A stretch of 64,000 nt of DNA from Syngnathus acus (Eukaryota; Chordata; Actinopteri; Syngnathiformes; Syngnathidae). Position numbers and translations under genes: made by a program. Where the stretch lies: contig NC_051095.1 in assembly GCF_901709675.1 (NCBI RefSeq), forward strand, positions 16,411,956 to 16,475,955. The letters run 5' to 3'. The notes beneath the pieces were generated by a model. It saw nothing but the letters and a program-made list of their open reading frames with translations, did no database searches and had not been told where the DNA came from. This document shows, piece after piece, positions 10,330-23,227 of this stretch (position 1 is the stretch's first letter; the number at the start of each line of letters is the position of its first letter).

Positions 10330-12708
10330 ATGAAACTGGACGACGTTTTTTGTCTTTGGATCTATTTTTCCTTGCCTTTGTTTTACTTATGGAGCGTGGC
10401 ATCGGGACAGATTGTTTATTCAATTACGGAAGAATCAAACCCTGGAACCACTGTGGGCAATTTAGCAAAGGATTTACACCTCGATGGCCAGGATTTGGAA
10501 TTGAGAAATTTGCAAATATCAGGACCGAATGCCAGGTATTTGGAAGTCAATGCTAAAACAGGAATACTTCTGGTAAAGGACAGAATAGACCGGGAGGAGC
10601 TCTGCTCTCGCCGCGTGAAGTGCTCTTTGGAAGTGGAAGCCATTGCAAACGCGCCTCTGAATCTCTATCGTTTTGAGGTTGCAATTGTGGACACAAATGA
10701 CAATGTCCCATTTTTCCGACTACCTGAGATTGTTCTGAATGTCTCTGAGTCGGCTTTTACTGGAGAACGATTTACTTTACCAAAAGCTTTCGACGCAGAT
10801 GTCGGCAGTAATTCAGTAAAGAGCTATAAACTGAGCCAAAATGAGCATTTCTCCTTGGATGTGCAGAATGCGGGCGAGCAATCTATGTCTGCTGAATTGG
10901 TGCTGCAAAAATCTCTGGACCGCGAGAAACAGTCTGTGATCGAGCTCACGTTAACAGCTCTGGATGGTGGAAAACCTGCTAAATCGGGGACGTTACAAGT
11001 CACAGTTGTTGTGCAGGATGTTAATGACAATATTCCAATATTTGACAACGCTCTGTACAAAGCCGCTGTGACTGAAAATTCTCCGCCACGCACAAGCGTT
11101 CTATCAGTGCATGCTCATGATTTAGATGAAGGCGATAATGGAGAAATTGTGTATTCTTTTATCAATCATGACGGTGATAATGACGTTGACAAATTTGCAA
11201 TTAATTCAGTGACGGGGGAAATTACAGTAAATGGTGAATTGGATCACGAAAAGGGCAATGCTGTTGAAATCAGAGTGCAAGCAAAAGACAAAGGCACTAA
11301 CTCTAGAGCATCACATTGTAAAATACTCGTTGAAATCATTGACATTAATGATAACCCACCCAAAATATCAGTGACGTCACTAGTCGACGTGGTGAGGGAA
11401 GATGCACCGCTCGACACAATGGTGGGACTCTTAACGGTGAAAGACAATGACACAGACAAAAACGGCGTCGTTAATGTACACATAATTGAGCATGTCCCGT
11501 TTAAAATAAAAAACACATACAAAAATCACTATTCTTTGGTTGTAGACGGTGCCCTGGACAGAGAGCAGGTTTCTAAATATAATATTACAATTGAGGCATC
11601 TGATGAAGGCGTTCCTTCGCTGTCCAGTACAACTGTAATAACTGTGGATGTTTCTGATATCAATGACAATGCACCCCGCTTTGGAGAAGCCGTAATTCAA
11701 ATTTTTGTGAAAGAAAACAGTCCCGCTGGTACAGTTATTTATACTGTGAATGCAGATGATCCAGATGTGGGTGAAAATGCAAAAATATCCTTTTCAGTTA
11801 TCAGTAATCGCAAAGATGACACAGTAAGGTCAAACATTAACATCAACTCGGAGAGTGGAGATATAGTGGCTTTACAATCTTTTGACTATGAGAAGGTAAA
11901 GATGTTTCAATTTAAAGTTCAGGCTACAGACTCTGGTGTTCCTCCACTCAGCAGCAACGTGACTGTCAAAGTTTTTATCCTGGATGAGAATGACAACAGT
12001 CCGGCCATTTTGGCTCCCTATTCTGAGCATGGCTCCGTCAACAGCGAGAGCATCCCCTACTCTGCTGAGGCGGGATACTTTGTGGCCAAGATCAGGGCAG
12101 TGGATGCAGACTCTGGCTACAATGCACTGCTCTCCTATCACCTGTCTGAGCCCAAAGGCAACAACAACCTCTTCCGGATCGGAACCAGCACCGGGGAGAT
12201 TCGCACCAAGAGGCGAATGAGTGACAATGACCTCAAAAGTCATCCCTTGGTGGTGTCGGTGTGTGATAACGGCGAAGCCTCTCTGTCAGCGACTGTGTCT
12301 CTTGACGTGGTGGTACTTGAAAGCACAGCTGACATCCACACTCAATTCAGACACGTGCCCATCAAGGAGGAGAGCTTCTCCGACTTGCACTTGTACCTGC
12401 TCATCGCCATTGTGGCCGTGTCGCTGGTCTTCCTGCTCAGTCTGGTCACTTTAGTGGCCTTCAAATGCCACAGACAGGCGGACGGACATTTCGACAGGTA
12501 CGGCGCCCCGATGATCACCACCCACCCTGACGGCAGCTGGTCTTATTCCAAAGCGACTCAGCAGTACGACGTGTGCTTCAGCTCAGACACGCTCAAGAGT
12601 GACATGGTGGTATTTCCCACACCCTTTCCGCCTGTAGAGGCAGAACTGATTAGTATTAATGGAGGGGACACCTTTACCAGGACTCAAACGCTTCCTAACA
12701 GCGAGAAG
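10330..12708 (+). CDS. pcdha: Protocadherin alpha variable exon
   Basis: Complete alpha variable exon of 793 residues. Signal peptide about 1-26, six EC repeats, EC1 CX5C loop (ELCSRRVKC), linkers DTNDNVP, DVNDNIP, DINDNPP, DINDNAP and DENDNSP, one membrane helix and the alpha tail. EC1-EC4 are the most divergent of the ordinary alpha exons here. From late EC5 onward the protein is nearly identical to its neighbours, including EC6, TM and tail. The ATG has A at -3. The phase-0 donor is GTGAGT at 12709. It is the last ordinary alpha exon before an 8-kb gap. Homophilic specificity is expected to come from the divergent EC1-EC4 (family knowledge). Confidence 0.96.
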
Positions 12709-12787
12709 GTGAGTTATAACGACCTGGAATCAATAATATTTCTCCTGAATTGAGATTTCCATCAAGTGTCTGTTCTGAGGAGCCAGA

Positions 12788-12808
12788 AGCGCTGTCCATG
12801 GTGCTGAC
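12788..12808 (-). promoter_or_regulatory. RE1/NRSE-like (REST) site, strong match
   Basis: The + strand reads AGCGCTGTCCATGGTGCTGA. The complement TCAGCACCATGGACAGCGCT matches the canonical RE1 almost throughout. It lies 80 bp after the donor of the last ordinary alpha exon, and no variable exon follows for 8 kb. Confidence 0.8.
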
Positions 12809-13646
12809 AGAGAGCAGGCTCACACAAATCGACTGCAGCAAGCAGCGCTGTTCAAAATATTTCTGTTTTGCCAATGTTGGCAAATCTACTAAGCTTCAAG
12901 CTATTTTACAATAAATGTAGCTTCACTTCACTGAGCTACAATTAAATTTCAAAAGGAGCTGAACATGTTCCAGCAACACCTCTGTCAACCAGATTTGCCT
13001 CATTTTTTTCTCTTTTAAAACATCAATAATCAGAATGTCTGGGCTCCTTGTGGCCAGAGGTGTCTATGCAGTCCCACATCTTGACCAGTTAGCATTAGCA
13101 TGCGTGATCTCAAGGCCAAATGACCCTTTATTTGCTCTTGAGTAAGTCTTCTTTTTGTTCCTACTCTGAGGCAATGACTCATCTGTAATAACTATATGCG
13201 ATTTTCACAAAACACTCGGAATTGACTATTAGCACTTTCCAGAATGATATTGTTGTCTGACTACTAATTACATCTGAATCAAAAATACATGTTTTGTCTT
13301 TTTTTTCAAAGATAGCCTTTTATTACTTAGCTCTCGCTTTTTATCCCATTTGATTGCCCAGATGAAGACTCAGGTGTGGCTGCTTAGCGGATGATATTAT
13401 GTCAATAGTTCAGTAGCCGATTTGTGTTATCACTGTAAGTTTGGATGTGGGGCCACCACCATCTAGTTTTGGTTTGCATTGGTACCTGCTCTTTGCAGGT
13501 GGGCATCGTGTTAGTTTATCATGATGGCATAATCGTGACTCACTTGGAGGTTTTCATGTTAATGCCGTACAGCGAGTAATGTTCTTTTTTTGAATAATAC
13601 AATGTCGATAGTAGATGATCAAATGCATTTTACTGGTCCTCTAGTC

Positions 13647-13735
13647 CAGTGGTTCCCAACCTTTCTTGGCTTGTGTACCCACTCACTCATACCTGTTAAT
13701 GATTCTCCAAAATTAGAACACAACTGATACTAAAA
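13647..13735 (+). repeat. hAT-like transposon end fragment
   Basis: CAGTGGTTCCCAACCTTTCT followed by TTGGCTTGTGTACCC is typical of the terminal sequence of hAT-family elements. No matching opposite end or 8-bp target duplication was found, so this is probably a decayed remnant. Confidence 0.4.
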
Positions 13736-13758
13736 AATATATATATATATATATATAT
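13736..13758. repeat. (AT)n microsatellite
   Basis: Uninterrupted AT dinucleotide run directly after the hAT-like fragment. Confidence 0.9.
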
Positions 13759-16700
13759 GCAAGTTGGAACGTCTAATTCTTAATTATTTTTCATTGTTGA
13801 AATGAAACATACACACATATTTTGCCTTGTCAATAAATATTAAAAATTAATAATAAAGAAAAATAATCTGCCTCTGACATATAACTCTTTTAACCCCCAA
13901 AGGTGCTCTTTTTAAAGAAGCATCCTTTTAACTTTAAATATAATTTCAGAGTTACTCTAGCAGCTTTGTTTTCATCGCTCATTTTAGCTTTAGTGAGACA
14001 CTTGAGATGACACACGGCTGTTGTGATTTTGGCCCAGCTGTGCCACTGCAGAATATTGTCTCGCCGGGAAACTAGTTGTAGTGCATACATATCAGTTTTG
14101 TGATGAGCTAATGAAATGACTGAAAATTTACTTTTCACCTTGGAAGTAAATTATTAAATGTTTCCACATACGCCTTGCAATGTGCTGATGTTAGAAAGCA
14201 GTATAGTCATAAGAATATACGTTGCTTTGTATTTCCAAATTGCCATTTTTCTGAATCGATATTTTAAAAACATTGTGTTGTGTTTTCCTATGTAGGAACA
14301 TGAGGTCTTAGAAGCCAGCCAATTTTTGGAATTTCTTTTTATTAAATCACAGAATTAACTTCTTTGGAAGCAGCTATAAATAATATCCTATTTATTTTAA
14401 TTCACATTGATACACAACTATGGCAAAGCGATGAGCATGTAAGCATCAGAAATTGTCTCATAATGTTTGCCATTCATGTTTTGTTTATTCGTACCGACAG
14501 TATATGCAGCATGGACAAAAGAGGTGATTTTTGTGTTTTGTAGCTTGCTATTCACTATAGGCTCTCACAAACATGTTTATTGAACAGCAAGCTCCACCAA
14601 ATTAGGTTGTGCAATTAGTACAAGGAATTCTGTCATTAATGAGGTTTGACCTTTATTTCCTCACTCCTGCCGGTCGCATCCCCATTCCTCCTGATGCTCA
14701 GCATGCATGTATTATTCACCTAAAGCTTGCTTCTTCCTCTCCCCCTCTCAGTGCATGTTATGCTTTACCATCCCCCCCTCTCCTTCACCGCCAGTTTCTG
14801 AGGAGGGGAGCAGCTGAGGGAACTAACAGGGTGTTAATGTCCATCGCTGCAGACATGTGTGCTATCAGCCCCGGAACGTTGCAAACATGATTTAATATAT
14901 ATATATATTCATTAGCATTCCTGATGTGTACACTGCTGGTACAGTCAAGCAAGGCACAGACAACATACTTCAATATTCAATATTTCTTTTACACTGTGGG
15001 AATGCTGCTGCTGTATTTCTATGGATTGAAAATGTTATTTTTCCTAAATTGGTTGAATAATGACAGTAAAGTTCAGTTCAGCACTGTGACGCGTCGAATC
15101 TGTGATGCTCTGAGTCACTCAGACAACATGACCTCATTTCAGGGAGTGGTCCAGCACAAACAAGCGCTGTCCGATGTGACTACCGAATCTCCCTCGCTTC
15201 AGTGTGAGGGAGATTTGATTGAGGCTTTGTGTGCTTACACGCAGCAGAGGATTCGTGTGCGCGTGTGTGTGTGAGAGTACAAGTGGGTCATCTTGTGATA
15301 TAAAGATGGCTGCTTGCTCCATGAGCCCTGCAGTGGGCTGTTTTGTTCTTTTTTCCCCTTCCAATATCCTCCCTATGCTGTGCTTCCCTAAACAATGCCT
15401 GAGGTCCCCTCCCTGCATAAAAGTGCTTGAGTGCCTGCCTGTACTGCACGCCGCAGCTCTCTGTGAATATGAGTGGAGGAGGCTGGGGGAGGGGTAGGTA
15501 ATTTTCCGCTGCTGCTACTGCAGCTTCAGCACCGACCACGCTATCAGTTCAGCTCAGCCTTCTTACTTTGCGCATGGGTAGGGTGGGGCGAGGTGGACAG
15601 CACCTAATGTCAGGGCAGGGCAAGTGTGTGGCCTGTGAGGCTGATTCGAATGAGAAGAGGCTTTTTTATATGCAGCCATCAGAATATTCAGTATTTTTTT
15701 TTTCATGCTACAATGTCTATTATCGGTCAGGAGAGATGCAAGAGTGTGAAATGGATATGCTGATGTCCGTAAAAGGATGACATCAGCATGTGCCTTATGA
15801 AAGCTCCCTTAATGCTGCAGAATGCATTCAATTATTTATTCCTCAATCAATACATTAAACTACATGAAGCTCACAGCAAAGTGGTGCACTGACAAAAAGC
15901 ATGATGTTGATGTGGATATTTGATTTGATGTGTGTGTCCTTTAGAAGAGGTTATTGAGTTCTGTAAAATGAAGTAGCAGCACCCATCTGTGATATTTCTT
16001 TTTGTCAGTAATCTCTTTTGGAGCACTTCCTGTTTTTCTACTCTCACAAGGGCGTGTCCTTTGCGCAAGTGAGGCAGACGCTGCTGTCTGTGGTTACCAT
16101 GGAGACTACTCTCAGCTTTAATGAAATCATGTACTCTTCTGTTGCCTAGGAGCTGCCTGGATGCACCCGCCTCCACTCGGGCATCCTTTTTAGCATGTGC
16201 AGAATATGTGAGCTCAAATGAAAACAGGTCAAAATTGCAAAGAGATACAAGGGTGCAGTTTCATCATGAGCAAAAATGCCAAATCACTTTTTATAAGGAT
16301 TAAGAGGAGAATGTGAAAGCAGAAAGAAAAATGGGGTTTTTTGAGCGGAGGATCAGCAGTCGCAGCTTGAGTCTGTTGTAAGAAAAGTGGCTTTTGAGCA
16401 CAAGATGGGGGAAAACACATTAAATAGATGCCTTGTAGCTGAGTGGGAAAATCTTCCGATTGGTCACAGCTAAAGGAGAGAATTTTTCATCCCACTTGTT
16501 TCCCCCAGCCTGTCCTCCTTGCATTTGTCCTCCATGCATTTGCTCCCTTCTCTCTTGGGAGTGGCATCGGGATGTTGTTTTTGTCATTAGATTAGCTTGT
16601 CATGCTCACAACCTCAGCTTCCACCCTCATCCCATATGGTGAGGATAAAGAGCCAAGACATCCAAAGAGGGAAATGTCCAAAGCCTGCCTGCATTTCCTG

Positions 16701-17872
16701 ATAGCTTTGTTCAGCGTCTGTTTGATTTATGCAGTGGCTAAATTGGGAGGAAGGCACTGTTTAACCCCAGAAGGAGGGATTTGTGATCCTTTTAGTTCTC
16801 TCTCTGCCTAACCTTTATTTTTGAAAGCATCATCCACAAGGGATGAGGATGAGCACAAACATAATCAGAGAAATGTTTCTTGTCCACCTGTGTAAAGGGA
16901 TTACCATGAGACTGAAAATGTTAAATTTTGCAATCAGGACAAAATGATGCAACGTGCGCGCCACTTTATATTGTGCAATAAATTGCATTACAATGCTGTG
17001 CATGTGTTGATCCTTACTAAGACTGGTCTTTGCAATTATTCCTCTATGTTGATTGTGGGGCTACTGATGCCAGTATTGATATCAGTGCTAATACTGTACT
17101 TCCGTACTCATAAAAAAAGTCCCAATACCATAACACCGATACCACTTTACCAGTCTGACATATACCTGTTAGCAAATATGTAGTAGCATGAAAAGTTTTT
17201 ACTCTAAAAAGTAAGTGAAATGTATGCCATGCTCAAGGAAAATTTGTATTGTCATCACTGCAATACGACATTATCTTGTATTGTTTCATGTATTCCGCCA
17301 GTAGTCAAATGTAAGTTTTACTTGTACCTAGTGTGAAAGAAATGGTATCAGTACATTCCTATTTATTTATTTTAGCTGGAGCGAATGGGTGTAATGTGGG
17401 ATATGCTGTGTGAACTGAGCTCAGATAAATTTGGCATTTTGTGTTGTGTGTTGTTGCTTTTACAGCAAATATCCGTTATCTTCTTGCCTTACAGCATGCA
17501 TGATCAGTTTTGGGTCACTGCCATGGAAATGTGCATTAAAATGACTGCCCTAGATGTACCGTATGAGTTCTTGCTCTCTGGCTCCAACTGCTTCCTAGTC
17601 ATAGCAGGGATTATGATTTAGAGAGCTTTGGCTTAATGAAAAAGCCCAGCGGATTGGGAGTGGGGTGATGATCACGTGTCCACCACTTGTGGTACCAATT
17701 TATTCCAAAAGAGGGCCCACTTTCACTGTTTCCTGTGCCTTTGCTCTGCCTAGGCTGCCATTCAAAGGTGACCTTTTAGAAAATATAAAATGACATAGAC
17801 TACTGAAGATGTGGGCAGGATCTGCTAAGACTTACATTCTCTAGATCGGATGCAGATTTGAGTATTGAATTT

Positions 17873-17926
17873 GTATATATAGTATATGTGTGTGTGTGTA
17901 TATATGTATATATACGTATGTATATA
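17873..17926. repeat. Mixed TA/TG microsatellite
   Basis: Alternating TATATA, GTGTGT and TATACGTATG runs. Confidence 0.8.
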
Positions 17927-20713
17927 GTTCCTACTCAGTGATGGCGTAAATACTGAGTATGAATGTCAAATGCGGACTGTTGGAAAGGGCTGTTCATTAA
18001 TGTGTGTGTGTTTGTGGGTGGTGGGGGGGGGGGGGGGATCGTGCACTAGCATCCAGTGCGCAGTGAAGGGAGAAAAGTGCCCAACTGATAGGAGAACAAG
18101 AAAGTAGTATTTTCAATTTGTGTATATGCTGTTTAAAATATGATGCTGTCATGTAAGGAGGTTTGCATCATACTTTTAAACCGACCTGCTTCTGTGCAGA
18201 GAATGTATTGGAGCACTAAAAATGAGCAAACTCCATATGCCAGAGATGATATGAATGGCTTTTATAATGGCCGCTTGCAGTATTAATGACGTTGGGTCTT
18301 GGGGAATGAAAACGTCCTTAATACATGGGCTTTTTTGCATCATTAATGAAATGGGGGATTTTCATATTATGACAGAGTGAAAGATAATTTCTCTTTCAGC
18401 ATGAACATTTAGGCCTCACTTTACAACTTCAAAAGTTTCTTGCTTTAGTTTTGAACAATTCTTTTTGTGCATTAGGTAAAGGCTGATTTGCATCAAGATT
18501 CAAGTTTAGAGTTCTTGCAGGTTGCTTCAGATGAGCTGCATTTTACAAGGAATAGCAATTACCCTGTGCAGCTCTATGCTTGTTGATGCGCATCAGGCAT
18601 CTGTCATTTGAAGCAACATGTTGATAACTTGATATGCATCACCCAGGTGTAAAACAAACTGTCGCTCTGTTGCGGTCAATTAAAGATGGGGCAGATGTAA
18701 TAATTGCGTGTGATGTATGACGATGAAAAACATCCCAAAGCGGGATAAAAAGGAGAGTGGAAGGTGGAAAATATTGTGTGTCAATCCAGCTTTGTGTGTG
18801 AGATAAACCTTTTTCTGTATTTTTGTGTGCCTGTGCCAAGCAAGCAGTTCTACACGGCCCTTTGGGAAAATCTGCTAAATGTCACTGATCGTGTGACTGA
18901 TTGTCCGTGCAAAGCCATCCCAGACTGTTGGACACTTTTATGCCCAATGCACAGTGGCGTACATGCAGAGAGCAAATGTGTGTGTTTTTTTGTGTGTATA
19001 TTTATTAGTTTTACAGAAACATGGAATCATGTATTCCAACAAGTACAACATCTGCACTGGATTGTTTTCAAGTATTAATGATGAGCAATATCACAAAGCA
19101 GTTAATTAGGTCGAGGCTGCAGAACACACTTGTTATGCATGTTATTTGCATTCCTTCTCCAAACATTTTATCCCGCTTCTGCAGCATCAACCTCCTCCTC
19201 CTACTCCTCCGCCTGCTCTTCTTCCTGCTTGCTGACTTGAGTCACTCCATATTTACACTTGTCCACTCCCAGCTTCCGAGTGAGTCACTGTCTTCACCCT
19301 CACATGTCCCCGCCAATGATGGGTGTTATTATTGCTGTGGGCAGTCTGCATGCATGTGGGAGAAAGCGGCACTCCAGAAAAGGAGAACAATATCCACAGC
19401 ACATATAGCTTTGTGGTCAGAGTACTAAGACAGGTGGATCTTAACAGCGTAATTTTAAAATAATAAAATGACTTATATTGGATATATGTATCATTTGAAT
19501 GTGTTTTTGTTGCTGCTGTTTCTCGACTTCGGTTCCTCGATCAGTTTTTGGCTTTACTTCAATGTCCAATATAATTTAGTTGATACATTTATAATCAATT
19601 TATAATTTGGATTAGTAAGGGTTACGAGTGTAAAAAAACAGTGTTGTATTATTGGGTGATTTATACATATACCATTTATCAAAACAGTTGTGTGAAATTA
19701 TTAAATGACGCATTTCAGTTCTATTCAGTGGGGTTCAACACCACTGCACTTTCTGCAAACTACAACGATGATAACAACTAAATTGTTAACCAAATTTTCT
19801 TAATATATCTCTTGTGTGCAGTATAGCTAACGTGTGGCCAGTGTGTGTTACTAGTAAATTTAGACTTGATATACTTTCATTTGCAATATGATGATGGATT
19901 TAAGCCTGACCTCCTTGATTTCTAATGATATTCATTTTACTGTGTATTTGTGTTGGCAAATTGGTGGTTAGTAAAAGGACAGAGGAAACAGAAACGTGAT
20001 TTGGGGGTCATTTGATATTTGTTTTTTAATTCATTATCACCCAGATTTTTTTTTACGTATATGCATTCTCTTTTCCTTGTCTTTCCGGTTTTCTTAATGT
20101 GCTCCCCTAGGTTATAAATACAGGCAGTAATTGCGTGCTTGAATAACAGCAGAAGCCTGGTCGCCTGACTTGCTCATAAATTGGTTTTGCCGGTGCATGC
20201 ATTGGAAAGGGCGGTGGCGCTGCCAAAAAAAAAGAGAGTCGAGGAGAGGGAAAAGATTTTGTCGGATTCATTTCACAACAGTCAGTTGCAGAAGGGAATT
20301 GGGTGCCCAGTAATGACCTTGATCGAAAGCTATGTCATTCAAAACAAATTCTCTCGACAATTAGGTTTATTTTTCTTTATTAGATAATTTTGTCAGAATC
20401 AAAATGAAAGCTGCATCGTTTGAGCGAGCCCCCTCCCTCCCTCCTTCCCTTTGCCCACAGAGCAACAACACTGCACAGGGAGGAGAGAGAGGAGGAGAGA
20501 AATCAGTCTGGCTCGGAGGGCAAACATTTTCATCCATAACAACGCAAACATGGACACACAGGAACGAAAGAAAGCGAAATGGGCACCAGCGAGGTAGCAG
20601 GCGGCGTTCTGCACGTAGTCATGCAGGCTATTTTCTTGTTCTCAGCGTGGTGGAACACACGCATCTGATTTTAAAAAGCCCGATTTTTTTCCTCCACCTA
20701 CTGCCTCCCTGCG

Positions 20714-23227
20714 ATGGCAACAACAGCGCCTTACGGATTATGTTTGATTATTTTAATATACGGTGGCTGTGCGAGGGGGCAGATTCACTACTCCCTTCCG
20801 GAGGAGCTGGAGAACGGCGCACAGGTGGGTGATATTGCCCGTGATTTGAGTGTGGACCTGAGGAAACTTACCACCCGTCGCATCCGTGTGACGCCTGAAA
20901 GTGGACAGAGATATTTCACCGTTAATCACAAAAATGGCAAGTTGGTAGTGAGTGACCGTATCGACCGGGAGACCCTTTGTAAAGTGGGTGACACCTGTGT
21001 GCTCAGGCTTGAGGTGATTTTGGACCACCCCGTGGAAGTGCACAACGTAGAGGTGAACATTCTGGACGTTAACGATAACCCACCGAGTTTCCCGCGTTCG
21101 GAGTACCTGCTAGAAGTGTCCGAATCTGCTCTAACAGGATCAAAGTTCCACATCGAGGCCGCTCAAGATCCAGACGATGGCTCCAACTCTGTGAAGCAGT
21201 ACCGCCTCAGCCCCAACCAGCATCTAACGCTGGACTCTGTTAAGCCCTTCTCTAATAACAAGCACATTGAGCTTATTCTCAAAAAGCCTTTTGATCGTGA
21301 ACAGACGCCATCTGATCAGCTCATCCTAACAGCAGTGGATGGAGGCATCCCGCAGAGAAGTGGCACAGCCAAAATCAATGTACGCATCCTTGATGCAAAC
21401 GACAATGTGCCTGCTTTTGACAGCTCGGTGTATAAAGTCAAAGTGTATGAAAACACCCCAAAGGGAACCCTTGTGATTCAATTAAATGCTACAGACCTTG
21501 ACGAGGGCTCCAACGGGGATGTTTTTTACTCCTTCAGCAGTTACACTCCAGAACGGGTCAGACAGCTGTTTTCCATGGATACAGACACAGGGACGATAAC
21601 AGTGACAAACAATATAGACTATGAGGAGACGAGCTCGTATGAAATCTACATTCAGGCCATGGACAAGGGGCCGGCCGCTGTGGCAGTGCACTGTAAAGTA
21701 GTGGTAGAAGTTATAGACGTTAATGACAACGTCCCTGAAATTGTCCTGTCATCTCTCTCCGTTCCTGTACGCGAGGACACCCGCGCAGACACAGTTGTTG
21801 CTCTGGTTAGCGTAAACGACCGAGATTCTGGACCTAACAAGCAAGTCGTGCTGGATCTCATGCCGCCAACTCCCTTCAAAATCAAATCCTTCCGTACCCA
21901 CTACACCGTCGTCACTTCTGCATTTCTGGACCGTGAAACTATCTCATCCTACAACATCACCATACGTGCCATAGATGGAGGAACACCCCCTCTGTCATCT
22001 CAAATAACCTTTGAAGTAGGCGTTGCAGATGTAAACGACAACCCGCCACGATTCGAACAAACATCGTATACCGTTTACATCACGGAGAACAATGCACCAG
22101 GTTCGCCACTGTGTGCGGTTAAAGCCACGGATGCTGATGCGGGAGAAAATGCTCGCATTACTTATACTGTCCTCAATGACAACAATCACGGCATCCCCGT
22201 GGCGAGCTACGTCAGTGTCAGATCCCACACAGGTGAGGCCTATGCCCTGCGAACCTTTGACTTTGAAAAGCTGAGAGAGTTTCACTTTCAGGTTAAAGCA
22301 CAGGACAAGGGCATGCCACCGCTAAGCCGCGTGGCCACTGTCTATGTTTACATTATGGATCAGAACGATCACAAGCCAAGGATTGTGTACCCCCCTGCCA
22401 ACGGGAGCCGCACCTCAGAGACCCTGCTGAAGAACGCCGAGGCTGGAGTGTTGGTAACAAAGGTGGTGGCGTGGGATGGGGATGCAGGGCAGAACGCTTG
22501 GCTGCTATATGCCTTTCAGCCGCCTCACATGGAGTTAGACCTCTTCAAGTTGCACGAGCACACTGGCGAGATCCGCACCACGAGGCGAGTCATTGAGGAT
22601 AACTCCACCTCCTTTGCTCTGAGTGTTCTGGTGCGTGACAATGGCCTGCCGCCACTCTCATCCACCGCGACCATCCATGTGCACGTGATGGAGCTCATGC
22701 CTAAGTTGACCCCCGACCCGAAGCGTATCATCAGGCCCGAAAGCCCCTTGATGTTTTCCCATGTCACTATCTACCTCATCATCGCCCTGTGTGCCACCAC
22801 CTTTGTGTTCTTGGTCACTGTTTGTGTGCTGGCCATCGTGCGTTGCCATGCCTACTGCACCCAGCCCGGTTCCTGCTCCCCTTGCTGTGTATCCAAGGAG
22901 AGTCGGCCCGAGGGTAGCGCCGCAACCGGCAGTGGAGGCGGAGGACGACCCCCATCAGGGCGAGGTCAGACCAGTGCCAACGTGGCTCTGCGCCGAGATC
23001 TTAAAGTAGAACCGCATTACATTGAAGTGCGGGGCAATGGGTCCGTGACCAAAACGTACTGTTATAAAACATGCCTGACAGCAACTTCCGGAAGCGACAC
23101 GTTTATGTTCTACAACACGGGACGACCCCACAGTGGCACCTGGGGCTCCAGCTATGTCACCAGCCACAGCGGACACAGCCAGATAATTGTTCGCCGTCTC
23201 AGTATGCCAGATGCCACTGCCATTCAG
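20714..23227 (+). CDS. pcdhac2: C-type protocadherin alpha variable exon (PCDHAC2-like)
   Basis: An 838-residue variable exon, longer than the ordinary alpha exons and clearly divergent from them. Short signal peptide (about 1-22), six EC repeats with CX5C loop (TLCKVGDTC), linkers DVNDNPP, DANDNVP, DVNDNVP and DVNDNPP, and an atypical EC5/EC6 linker DQNDHKP. The membrane segment is followed by a Cys-rich stretch, a Gly/Ser-rich stretch and an approximately 130-residue tail with EVRGNGSVTKTYCYKTC and FMFYNTG. I recognise that tail as C-type/PCDHAC2-like from memory. Position supports this: it is the last variable exon, 2.6 kb before the constant exons, where C-type exons lie in other vertebrates. 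The exon ends in phase 0 at a GTGTGT donor (23228). The ATG has G at -3 and +4. Mammalian C2 is constitutively expressed rather than stochastically chosen (family knowledge). No CSE is obvious upstream. Confidence 0.88.

Larger units (their letters stand above)
12709..20713. other. 8-kb exonless spacer before the C-type exon
   Basis: No protocadherin exon or other gene is supported; the open frames here are short and unrelated to known domains. It contains a strong RE1-like site (12788-12808), a hAT-like fragment near 13647, an AT microsatellite (13736-13758), a mixed TA/TG repeat (about 17873-17926) and a poly-G tract (about 18021-18037). TTCAGCACC at 15525 is only half of an RE1. Confidence 0.65.

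Noticed and set aside
15525-15541. TTCAGCACCGACCACGC as a REST site
   Set aside because: Only the left half matches; the GGACAG half is absent.
20585-20602. CACCAGCGAGGTAGCAGG as a CTCF site before the C-type exon
   Set aside because: It needs an extra base to fit the CTCF core, and one position mismatches; too weak without a matrix score.
20404-20832. 142-residue open frame overlapping the C-type exon start
   Set aside because: It overlaps the exon in another frame, is low-complexity and Arg/Ser-rich, and resembles 5' UTR sequence.
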